A DNA stretch of 60,952 nucleotides from Candidatus Levybacteria bacterium RIFCSPLOWO2_12_FULL_41_12. GTDB lineage: Bacteria > Patescibacteriota > Microgenomatia > Levybacterales > UBA12049. The DNA is taken from NCBI GenBank assembly GCA_001784155.1, contig MFPL01000012.1, positions 1 through 60,952 of the forward strand. The letters run 5' to 3'. The notes beneath the pieces are model-generated. The model was not told where the DNA came from, made no database searches, and saw nothing but the letters and a program-made list of their open reading frames with translations. Position 1 is the stretch's first letter; the number at the start of each line of letters is the position of its first letter. The translations under genes and the position numbers were made by a program. Below, piece by piece: positions 32,386-41,072 of this stretch.

Positions 32386-33453
32386 ATGCTTCATAGGCCT
32401 TTTTTTGATCCCCATCTGTCCTACGAAGAAAATTATAAAAAAGGACCATTCGGAGCATTTGCAGACAAAAAAGTTTTCAAAGACAAAGGAAAGCCAAGCT
32501 ATAATTTTTTGGGTGAAAAGGTATTTCTTCCACTTGGAATTCCCGCAGGGCCTCTCTTAAACTCGAAATTTACAAATGCAGCTTTGGATAAGGGATTTGA
32601 TATCGTTACTTATAAAACAGTAAGAAGTAAGAAATATTCTTCTCATTCATGGCCAAATGTTTTGTCGGTTAAAGTGCATGGGAAATTAACAGAGAAAAAA
32701 GCAGAGCGAGGGGTTATTGGCCACCATGGTTATAGTCATCCGTTATCTATTACCAATTCATTTGGTGTTCCATCCTTTGATCCTGATGTTTGGCAAAAAG
32801 ATTTAGCTAAGGCTGTAAGACACGCCCGAAGAGGACAAGTTGTTGTAGGAAGTTTTCAGGGAACAGTAAACAGTCAGCATGATAATGAAAAGTATCTTAA
32901 AGATTTTATTCTGACTGCCAGACTTATGAAAGAAACAGGAGTAAAAATTATGGAAGTGAATCTTTCGTGTCCAAACGAAGGTCACGGTAATTTACTCTGC
33001 TTCGATATAGAAAGAGCAAAGTTTATCGTGTATGGAATAAAGAATAAAATAGGCAATATTCCATTGATCGTGAAGATCTCTTATTTTCATAATGAAGAAA
33101 GACTTAGTAAGTTCGTTTACGAGCTAGGCAGCATAGTAGATGGCATAGCGGCAATAAATACATTACCCGCCAAAGTAATTGATGAAAAAAATCACCAAGC
33201 TCTTCTTGGAGAGGGAAGAATAAAAAGTGGGATTTGTGGTAGTGCTATACAATGGGCAGGACTTGAAATGGTAAAAAGACTTAAGAAATTGCGTGAAGAA
33301 TTGGGTTTGTCATTTGCCATTATCGGAGTGGGTGGAGTAACTATCCCAGAGGATTACTTCAAATACAAAAAAGCAGGAGCGGATGCTGTGATGTCTGCGA
33401 CAGGTGCCATGTGGAACCCCTTTTTAGCTCAAGAGATAAAAAACCTCCTCTAG
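32386..33453 (+). CDS. pyrD: dihydroorotate dehydrogenase-like protein
   Basis: PLGIPAGPLLNSKF, MEVNLSCPNEGHGN, IIGVGGVTIPEDYFKYKKAGADAVMSATGAMWNP. Confidence 0.85.
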   Translation: MLHRPFFDPHLSYEENYKKGPFGAFADKKVFKDKGKPSYNFLGEKVFLPLGIPAGPLLNSKFTNAALDKGFDIVTYKTVRSKKYSSHSWPNVLSVKVHGKLTEKKAERGVIGHHGYSHPLSITNSFGVPSFDPDVWQKDLAKAVRHARRGQVVVGSFQGTVNSQHDNEKYLKDFILTARLMKETGVKIMEVNLSCPNEGHGNLLCFDIERAKFIVYGIKNKIGNIPLIVKISYFHNEERLSKFVYELGSIVDGIAAINTLPAKVIDEKNHQALLGEGRIKSGICGSAIQWAGLEMVKRLKKLREELGLSFAIIGVGGVTIPEDYFKYKKAGADAVMSATGAMWNPFLAQEIKNLL

Positions 33454-33489
33454 ATTGACAAAAGCTTTTTATTGTGAGGATAATGGATT

Positions 33490-34089
33490 ATGCAGAGCCA
33501 GTATAAGAGAAGAGCCAAGGTTGGAATTATAATTTGGCTTATTGTTTCTATATCGAACCTCTATTTAGGCTTTTCTTTATTACCTCAAGTTCTTCAAACA
33601 GGAAATTCAAATTTTTCAAATCCAGCTTTTTTCTTAACGGGATTTGTTGGATACGCTTCTTTAATCATAGGTTTATATTACTATGCTAAATCCAAGGGTT
33701 ATTCGGGTTGGTTAGGATTGCTTGGATTTTTGCAGCTTATCGGAATATTGATAATTGTACTTCTAAAAGACAAAACCAATCCAAACTCCGCGAAGAAAAG
33801 CAACAAGCTGCTAATAATTTTTGCTGCAGCTATTCTTATAATTATTGTATTTGGAGTGGTATCTAGTATGTTATTGTCGAAAATTGATCCATTCAAACAA
33901 ATAACTGAAGCTACTATTGTTTCTTGCACAGATCAATGCAATACTAGTGGAGAAAATTCAAATCGATGTATTTTAACTTGTTTGGAAGAAAAAAATATAA
34001 TCAGTAAAGACAGCGAATGCTCATCTAAATGTGAAGACTCATTAAATGTTAGTCAATGCGTTGTTGATTGTGTTCTTCCAGAAAAATAA
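33490..34089 (+). CDS. membrane protein with Cys-rich C-terminal ectodomain
   Basis: TM segments then CTDQCNTSGENSNRCILTCLEEK...CSSKCEDSLNVSQCVVDC. Confidence 0.6.
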   Translation: MQSQYKRRAKVGIIIWLIVSISNLYLGFSLLPQVLQTGNSNFSNPAFFLTGFVGYASLIIGLYYYAKSKGYSGWLGLLGFLQLIGILIIVLLKDKTNPNSAKKSNKLLIIFAAAILIIIVFGVVSSMLLSKIDPFKQITEATIVSCTDQCNTSGENSNRCILTCLEEKNIISKDSECSSKCEDSLNVSQCVVDCVLPEK

Positions 34090-34118
34090 TAGGTAATTCT
34101 AGAGTTTCTTAGCCTTGA

Positions 34119-34200
34119 AGTAGGACGCGAGCCGTAATGTCTGCCACCGGCGCCATGTGGAACCCGTTTTTAGCCCAAGAAATCAAGAAAAAGATAAATT
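34119..34200 (+). pseudogene. decayed 3' end of a second DHODH gene
   Basis: GCCGTAATGTCTGCC...AAATTGA (34131-34200) translates AVMSATGAMWNPFLAQEIKKKIN*, same as the pyrD C-terminus but with many synonymous changes. Confidence 0.85.
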
Positions 34201-34258
34201 GACAACTATTTGAATTGCTGAAACAATAATTTAAAGATACAATCCTGCAACCAGAAGA

Positions 34259-34789
34259 ATGAAGAATAAGATACTAATTGCAATACTTCTCATCGCAGGA
34301 ATTCTAGGGCTACTCGTGATTGTTGCTCCGGCCACTCTTTTACCAGTTTATATCTGGATTGTAAGACCATTCCAAATAAAAGGAGATGCGATGTATCCTA
34401 ACTTTAAGGACGGACAGTACTATTTGACTGATATTCAGTATGTTAAAAAGGACAAAATCCAAAGAGGAGATGTACTGATATTTAAAGCCCCACCTGATCC
34501 GGAAAAAGATTTTATAAAAAGAGTAATTGGATTGCCGGAGGATAAGATCCTGATTAAAGACGGCAATGTTTATCTGAACGGACAGCTATTAGGAGAACAA
34601 TATGTGAATGGTACAAAAACATACGGCGGAGATTTTTTGCAAGACGGGGAAACTGTTACTGTTCCGCCGAATAATTATTTTGTTTTAGGGGACAACAGGG
34701 AATATAGCTCTGACTCAAGAGTTTGGGGATTTGTTCCAAAAGAGAATTTAATAAGTAAAGTCGGTTTTTGCTACAATAACTGTGAATAA
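34259..34789 (+). CDS. signal peptidase I family protein, catalytic Ser replaced by Ala
   Basis: FQIKGDAMYPNFKDGQYYL, DFIKRVIGLPEDKI, NNYFVLGDNREYSSDSRVWGFV. Confidence 0.85.
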   Translation: MKNKILIAILLIAGILGLLVIVAPATLLPVYIWIVRPFQIKGDAMYPNFKDGQYYLTDIQYVKKDKIQRGDVLIFKAPPDPEKDFIKRVIGLPEDKILIKDGNVYLNGQLLGEQYVNGTKTYGGDFLQDGETVTVPPNNYFVLGDNREYSSDSRVWGFVPKENLISKVGFCYNNCE

Positions 34790-34843
34790 ACAACCTCTAT
34801 AGCCTTGAAGCTGGGCTCCCTATCTGTTATACTTGAACCCACT

Positions 34844-36019
34844 ATGCCGGCAATTCAGAGAAGCGAATTCGCGCTAGCACTAAATCAGGTGGCAAATGAG
34901 CGGGGAATTGATCCCCAGATTGTCGTGGAAACTGTAAAGAATGCGATTCTCGCAGCATATAGAAAAGATCACCCCGATATCGAAACTGAAGAATTTACAG
35001 TAACTTTGGACGAAAACACAGGAGAAGCCAGAGTATTTCATAAGAAAGAAGATCTTACGCCTCCGGGGTTTGGTAGAATTGCCGCGCAGACTGCAAAACA
35101 GGTAATTCTTCAAAAAATCAGAGAGAAGGAAAAGGAAGCAATAATCACTGATTATAAAGTCAGAATTGGAACTATAGTTAACGGAATGGTGTTGCGCTTC
35201 GCAGGCCCAAATATAATCGTAGACATAGGAAAAACAGAAGGAATCATGCCTCCTGAAGAGCAAATTCCCAATGAGAAATATCACCTTAACCAGCGCCTTG
35301 CAGTTTACCTTTCAGAAATTAGGGAAGGAGCGAAGGGAGAGGATATAATTGTTTCACGTGCCTCAAGTGGCCTCTTGGAAGGGCTCTTGAAGAGAGAAGT
35401 TCCTGAAGTTGCACAAGGGTCGGTCGAAATAAAAGAAATTATAAGAGAACCTGGAAATAGAGCAAAAATTGCGGTCGCATCTACTCAGTCGGGAATAGAT
35501 CCGGTAGGAAGCTGCGTTGGTCAAAAAGGAGTAAGAGTGCAAGCTGTTATCCAGGAATTCGGAGGAATAGAAAAGATAGATATTATCCAGTGGACACAAG
35601 TCCTAAAAGACTACATCATTCAAGCCCTGTCTCCTGCAAAAAATATGAAGGTAGACTTAAATGAAGAGGGGAAAACCGCTTTAGTTACTGTTCCTCAGGA
35701 AGATTTGTCTCTGGCAATCGGAAAAGACGGACAAAACGTAAGGCTTGCTTCAAAACTGACAGGAATAAAAATCGAGATTGAAGGAGAAGCCTCCGCCGCT
35801 GAAGCTTTGGAAGCGCAAGGAGAGGAAGATAAGACTAAGCTTGAAGAAGCCTCAGCTGAAGAGAAGCCTGCAGTAAAAAAAACTAAAAAGGAAAAAGCCC
35901 CCAAGGCCAAAGCAGCTGTCGAAGCTGCAAAAGCAGAAGATGAAGGAGAGGTATCTAAAGAAGAACCAAAAGAAGAACCAAAAGAAGAACCAAAAGACGA
36001 AAAGCCATCTGTGGGGTAA
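34844..36019 (+). CDS. nusA: transcription termination/antitermination factor NusA
   Basis: S1 plus two KH domains; internal ATG start after TATACT; acidic repeat tail. Confidence 0.93.
   Translation: MPAIQRSEFALALNQVANERGIDPQIVVETVKNAILAAYRKDHPDIETEEFTVTLDENTGEARVFHKKEDLTPPGFGRIAAQTAKQVILQKIREKEKEAIITDYKVRIGTIVNGMVLRFAGPNIIVDIGKTEGIMPPEEQIPNEKYHLNQRLAVYLSEIREGAKGEDIIVSRASSGLLEGLLKREVPEVAQGSVEIKEIIREPGNRAKIAVASTQSGIDPVGSCVGQKGVRVQAVIQEFGGIEKIDIIQWTQVLKDYIIQALSPAKNMKVDLNEEGKTALVTVPQEDLSLAIGKDGQNVRLASKLTGIKIEIEGEASAAEALEAQGEEDKTKLEEASAEEKPAVKKTKKEKAPKAKAAVEAAKAEDEGEVSKEEPKEEPKEEPKDEKPSVG
35957..35992 (+). repeat. 12-bp tandem repeat (AAAGAAGAACCA x3) encoding KEEP
   Basis: three exact copies in the 3' end of nusA. 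Confidence 0.9.
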
Positions 36020-36051
36020 CCTATGAGAAACATTTCGTCTTCAAATAATAT

Positions 36052-37482
36052 ATGCCAAAAGATAATAAATCAAAAACAATCTATCCGCCCGTTGTAGCTG
36101 TTTTGGGTCATGTTGACCACGGAAAAACTACACTCCTTGATTCAGTTAGGAAATCTAGCGTCGCAGAAAAAGAGCACGGAGGAATAACTCAGAGAATCGG
36201 AGCCTCTTCAGTAGAAGTACTTCATGAAGGGATAAAGAGAAGAATAACTTTCATAGATACTCCGGGACACGAGGCCTTTTTTGCCATGAGAAGTAGGGGG
36301 GCGAGGGTCGCTGACGTATCGCTTCTCGTAGTTTCTCTGGTAGACGGGGTAATGCCTCAAACAAAGGAGAGTATAAAACTTCTTCAGGCATCCAAGATGC
36401 CTTTCATAGCTGTTCTTACAAAATCTGATTCACCGGAAAAAAATTCTGAGAAAGTAAAACAGCAGCTTATTAAAGAGGACGTAGTGCTAGAAGGGTATGG
36501 CGGAAATGTTCCCCTTATTGAAGTATCCGCAAGGGACGGAAGCAATATAAAGGAGCTTTTGGATCTAATTCTTCTGGTTTTTGACGTAACTCCCTCTCAT
36601 GCTTCAAAAACTTCTCCTTTCGAAGGGGTAGTTATTGAGTCGCGACTTGATGAAAAAGCAGGTCCTAGAGCAACACTTGTTATAAAAAACGGGTCATTAG
36701 CAGTAAGAGACGAGATTTCCTCCGATGGCCCGAAGGCCCGCGTCAGAACAATAATTAATTCTCTTGGGGAGCATATAAAAGAAGCAAGTGTAGGAGACGC
36801 TGTTGAAATTTTGGGTTTTGATAAAGTGCCCGATGTAGGAATCGTCTTTACAAAAGGTGGGAAAGCCGAGGCTCCGGTTTCGGTCCGGGAAGAATCCATT
36901 CCTCCTCAAAATCCGGAAGGAATAGTTTCTTTAACGCTCGCCGCAGAAACTCAAGGGGCACTGGAGGCAATTGTTAGCGCATTGCCGACTGGAGCAAAGC
37001 TTGTTTCCAAAAAAACCGGAGAGATAACTACAGCTGATGTGCTTTTCGCTAAGTCAATCGGTGCAATAGTTCTAGGATTTAATGTAAAGATAAGGCCTGA
37101 AGTTTTAAAGCTTGCAGCCACGGAAAAAGTATTAGTCAAAAATTACAAGCTTATTTACGAAATGCTCTCTGAGATAAATGACGTTATCGAAGGGAAAGAG
37201 CTGTCAATGCAGGAGGAAATATATGGAGTCGCAAAGATTCTGGCGCGATTTCCATATGAGAAAACAGAGGTTTTAGGTATTGCTGTCACAGACGGACGCG
37301 TGGCTAAAGGAGATAAGGCGCGAATCGTCCGTGGAGACGAAGTTGTAGGGGAAGCTAGGATTACTTCTCTCAGACAAGGTAAAGAACAAATATCAAAAGT
37401 AGAGACAGGCGAGGAAGCAGGTATTATAATCACCCCTTTTCTTGACTTTACTATAGGGGATATGGTAATATGCCACGGTTAG
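36052..37482 (+). CDS. infB: translation initiation factor IF-2 (short, no N-terminal extension)
   Basis: VVAVLGHVDHGKTTLLDSVR, DTPGHEAF, IF-2 domains; G4 motif is TKSD. Confidence 0.95.
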   Translation: MPKDNKSKTIYPPVVAVLGHVDHGKTTLLDSVRKSSVAEKEHGGITQRIGASSVEVLHEGIKRRITFIDTPGHEAFFAMRSRGARVADVSLLVVSLVDGVMPQTKESIKLLQASKMPFIAVLTKSDSPEKNSEKVKQQLIKEDVVLEGYGGNVPLIEVSARDGSNIKELLDLILLVFDVTPSHASKTSPFEGVVIESRLDEKAGPRATLVIKNGSLAVRDEISSDGPKARVRTIINSLGEHIKEASVGDAVEILGFDKVPDVGIVFTKGGKAEAPVSVREESIPPQNPEGIVSLTLAAETQGALEAIVSALPTGAKLVSKKTGEITTADVLFAKSIGAIVLGFNVKIRPEVLKLAATEKVLVKNYKLIYEMLSEINDVIEGKELSMQEEIYGVAKILARFPYEKTEVLGIAVTDGRVAKGDKARIVRGDEVVGEARITSLRQGKEQISKVETGEEAGIIITPFLDFTIGDMVICHG

Positions 37483-37507
37483 TTTAATCCTATAGCATTT
37501 AGCATTC

Positions 37508-38386
37508 ATGAATAACTTAGATAAAGTAATCGAGGCTCTAAATAAAGGTGAACCCATCGCCGTCGCCGTAGGTCAAAATTATGGCCTTGACGAAATTGCT
37601 GCGGCATTAGGCCTTTACTTGACGCTTTTCGATTCAGGAAAAGACGTTTCTATTGCTTCTCCAACAAGTCCCCTGGTTGAAGTTTCAAATCTTGTAGGAA
37701 TAGATAAGGTTAAAGGAAACTTTGTAAATGGTAAGGGAGGAGATCTAGTTGTATCTTTTCCTTACAAGAATGATGAAATAGACAAAGTTTCGTATACCCT
37801 CGAAGAGGGATTCTTAAACATTATAGTTAAGGGAAAAGATGAGCAGCTCTCCTTCGGAGAAAAAGATGTGATATTTAAAAACACAAGCAAGGCTCCCTCT
37901 CTTTTATTCGTAGTTGGTACTCCAAGAATTTCTGATCTGGGAAGACTTTTTGACGCTGAAGCAATGAAGGACACAATGGTAGTAAATATAGATAATAAGC
38001 CGGATAACCAAGGATACGGAGACGTAGTTGTTGTTTCACCTACCGCGTCTTCTGTTTCAGAACAAGTCGGAGACTTGATACTGGGATTAGGACTTAGGCT
38101 TGATCCCGATTCTTCGCAGAATTTAATGTCTGGAATTTCCTACGCCACAAATGATTTTGCAAGCGACAGAACAACCCCTTTGGCTTTTGAAATAGCATCA
38201 ATTCTTATGAGAAATGGAGCTCGAAGAAATAGAACCCATACCGTACAGGAAGAGAGACCGGTAGCAGAGGAAAGAGTAGTCGGCGAGAGAACTTTTGATA
38301 TTAAGAGAGTTGAGCGAAAAGTTCAAAATCCGCCAAAAGAATGGCTTACACCTAAGATTTATAAAGGTTCAACGAACGTTGAATAA
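37508..38386 (+). CDS. degenerate DHH/NrnA-like protein
   Basis: NKGEPIAVAVGQNYGLDEIAAALGLYLTL resembles the DHH N-terminal domain with motif I lost; position between infB and rpsO. Confidence 0.65.
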   Translation: MNNLDKVIEALNKGEPIAVAVGQNYGLDEIAAALGLYLTLFDSGKDVSIASPTSPLVEVSNLVGIDKVKGNFVNGKGGDLVVSFPYKNDEIDKVSYTLEEGFLNIIVKGKDEQLSFGEKDVIFKNTSKAPSLLFVVGTPRISDLGRLFDAEAMKDTMVVNIDNKPDNQGYGDVVVVSPTASSVSEQVGDLILGLGLRLDPDSSQNLMSGISYATNDFASDRTTPLAFEIASILMRNGARRNRTHTVQEERPVAEERVVGERTFDIKRVERKVQNPPKEWLTPKIYKGSTNVE

Positions 38387-38430
38387 AGCCTCGATTGTTA
38401 AAGTAAAGAAAGAATGTTATAATACGACCT

Positions 38431-38700
38431 ATGCCGCTTAGTCCTTCACAGAAACAAGAAGTTATTAAGGAGTTCCAAACAGTAGATGGAGATACGGGAA
38501 GTCCTGAAGTGCAGATCGCACTTTTGTCCAAAAGAATAGAAAAGCTAACGGGACATCTTAAGGAACACAATCATGATGTTCATTCAAGGCGTGGGCTTCT
38601 GTCGATGATCGCCAAAAGACGCAGACTTGTGAATTTTCTAGAGAAGGTAGATAAAATTAGAGCCTCCGAGATTGTTAAGAAAGTAGGACTAAAAAACTAA
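38431..38700 (+). CDS. rpsO: 30S ribosomal protein S15
   Basis: DTGSPEVQIALLSKRIEKLTGHLKEHNHDVHSRRGLLSMIAKRRRLVNFL. Confidence 0.98.
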   Translation: MPLSPSQKQEVIKEFQTVDGDTGSPEVQIALLSKRIEKLTGHLKEHNHDVHSRRGLLSMIAKRRRLVNFLEKVDKIRASEIVKKVGLKN

Positions 38701-38751
38701 CTAACTTCCTTATAGGAGTGCCTCGTAACAAAGTAATAAAGTAAGAAATAA

Positions 38752-41040
38752 ATGAAAAAGACTCAAGCAAGTTTAGAGCTTGCAGGTAAAACATTAACGC
38801 TCGAAATGGGAGAATTGGCAAGACTTGCCACGTCTTCCGTTTTGGCGCGGCTCGGAGATACTATGGTGCTTGCTACTGTAGTAATGGGACAGGAGAGAGA
38901 TGATATTGATTACTTTCCTCTTACCGTTGAATACGTTGAACGACTTTATGCAGGGGGAAGAATTAAGGGATCGCGTTGGGTGAAAAGAGAGGGAAGGCCA
39001 TCTGATGACGCAATCCTTTCAGGAAGACTAATTGATCGATCAATCCGCCCGCTTTTTCCAAAGAGTTTTAAAAGAGAAGTCCAGGTAGTAGTAACTATCC
39101 TATCCGTAGATAACGTAAATGATCCGGATACCCTCTCAATAGTTGCAACATCCGCGGCGTTGCATATGTCACCCATTCCATGGGGAGGGCCGGTGGGAGC
39201 GGTAAGAGTAGCAGTAGTTAAAGAGAAGGGAAATGGAAATACAGAATTTATCATTAATCCTGAAATCAGCGAGACTCAGCTTTCAGATTTGGACCTTGTA
39301 GTAACTCAGACTAAAGATAAGACTCTCATGATAGAGGCAGGAGCCAATCAGGTTTCGGAAGACAAGGCGCTTGAGGCAATAGAGAAGGCGCAGGCTGAAA
39401 ATGTAAAAATAATAGAATTTATTGAGAACTTGGCAAAGGAAGCAGGGATTAAAAAAGAAGCTGCTCCGGAAGATCCTCGTTTGGCAGAGCTTACTTCGAA
39501 GCTTGAGAAGTCATATAAGGAAGACATAGAGGCGCTAATTAAGATAAGAGTAGATAAGGAATCCGGAAAGGATCTTTCTACAGACGCTTTAATAGATAGA
39601 ATTTATCAAGACGAAAAATTAAGCGATCCCGAAAACGCTCCCGACAAAAAGAAAACATCAAAAGCGCTTGAAACAGTTCTTTATAAGATTATTAAATCAA
39701 ATACTCTTAAAGGAAAAAGAGTCGACGGGCGCGGAATGGATGAGGTCCGCCCTATTTCTTCAAAAGTAAGTGTTCTTCCCAGAACCCACGGATCTGCAAT
39801 ATTTCAAAGAGGAGACACACAGGTATTAACAGTAGCAACGCTTGGTTCTCCAAGAATGGAGCAGTTAATTGAATCAGCTGAAGGTGAAGAGGCAAAAAGC
39901 TACATACATCACTACTCTTTTCCTCCTTACTCTGTTGGTGAAACTGGAAGAATGGGTGTGCCCTCTAGACGAGAAATAGGACATGGTGCGCTCGCTGAGA
40001 GGGCTTTAGAACCAGTTATTCCAATTCAGGAAAGTTTTCCATATACGATTCGAGTAGTCTCTGAAGTTCTCTCCTCGAATGGCTCAACATCTATGGCATC
40101 TACTTGTGGATCTACGCTTGCTCTAATGGATGCAGGAGTTCCTATTAAAAGCCCGGTTTCAGGAGTTGCGATGGGTATGATGTCTGATGGAGACAAGTAC
40201 CAAATACTTACGGATATCCTGGGTCTTGAAGATTTTGCAGGAGATATGGATTTCAAAGTGGCAGGAACAAAGGAGGGCGTAACTGCGATACAGCTTGATG
40301 TAAAAATTCCAGGTCTTACGCTAGCACAAATTAAAGAGATTTTGGAAAAAGCGAAAGTTGCAAGAGAGGGAATAATGGACACAATGCTTTCTGTAATTCC
40401 CACAGTGCGACAGGGAGTCTCAGAATACGCGCCAAAAATAGAATTAATTCATATTCCGGTCGAAAAAATTGGAGAGGTTATAGGGCCGGGGGGAAGAATG
40501 ATAAAAAGTATTATAGCGCAGACCGGTGCAACAGTAGACGTAGAGGACGACGGAACAGTTACAGTCTCGGGAACAAATGAAGAGTCCGTAAGAATGGCTT
40601 CAGAATGGATAGCTGGCTTAGTGCGTGAAGTAAAAGCAGGAGAAGTCTTTGAAGGCGAAGTGAAGAGAATCCTACCATTCGGAGCATTTGTTGAAATTCT
40701 TCCGGGAAAAGAAGGAATGGTTCATGTATCCCAGATGGCTTCTGAATTCGTGAAAAATCCAAATGACGTAGTTGCGATTGGCGATAAGGTTAAAGTAAAG
40801 GTAATAGAAATCGATGAACAATCTAGGATAAACCTTTCAATGAAATTCGGACAAGAAGGCTCAGGGGCCGGTGGGGGAGACCGTCCGGAAAAAGGAAATG
40901 AAAAAGAGGTTCCTGCTCTACAGCAGCCAAAAAGTGCACATCCCCTGGCAATGCAATTTCAGCGCGAAAGACGTGAAAAAGAAGAAAGCATGAGGCGTGC
41001 AAATCCCAGACGCACTCCCTACAAAAAAAACAATTACTAG
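38752..41040 (+). CDS. pnp: polyribonucleotide nucleotidyltransferase
   Basis: two RNase PH domains, KH (IGEVIGPGGRMIKSI) and S1 domains. Confidence 0.98.
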   Translation: MKKTQASLELAGKTLTLEMGELARLATSSVLARLGDTMVLATVVMGQERDDIDYFPLTVEYVERLYAGGRIKGSRWVKREGRPSDDAILSGRLIDRSIRPLFPKSFKREVQVVVTILSVDNVNDPDTLSIVATSAALHMSPIPWGGPVGAVRVAVVKEKGNGNTEFIINPEISETQLSDLDLVVTQTKDKTLMIEAGANQVSEDKALEAIEKAQAENVKIIEFIENLAKEAGIKKEAAPEDPRLAELTSKLEKSYKEDIEALIKIRVDKESGKDLSTDALIDRIYQDEKLSDPENAPDKKKTSKALETVLYKIIKSNTLKGKRVDGRGMDEVRPISSKVSVLPRTHGSAIFQRGDTQVLTVATLGSPRMEQLIESAEGEEAKSYIHHYSFPPYSVGETGRMGVPSRREIGHGALAERALEPVIPIQESFPYTIRVVSEVLSSNGSTSMASTCGSTLALMDAGVPIKSPVSGVAMGMMSDGDKYQILTDILGLEDFAGDMDFKVAGTKEGVTAIQLDVKIPGLTLAQIKEILEKAKVAREGIMDTMLSVIPTVRQGVSEYAPKIELIHIPVEKIGEVIGPGGRMIKSIIAQTGATVDVEDDGTVTVSGTNEESVRMASEWIAGLVREVKAGEVFEGEVKRILPFGAFVEILPGKEGMVHVSQMASEFVKNPNDVVAIGDKVKVKVIEIDEQSRINLSMKFGQEGSGAGGGDRPEKGNEKEVPALQQPKSAHPLAMQFQRERREKEESMRRANPRRTPYKKNNY

Positions 41041-41072
41041 ACTAAGCAGTCCTCTTCCCCTATTATTTATAT

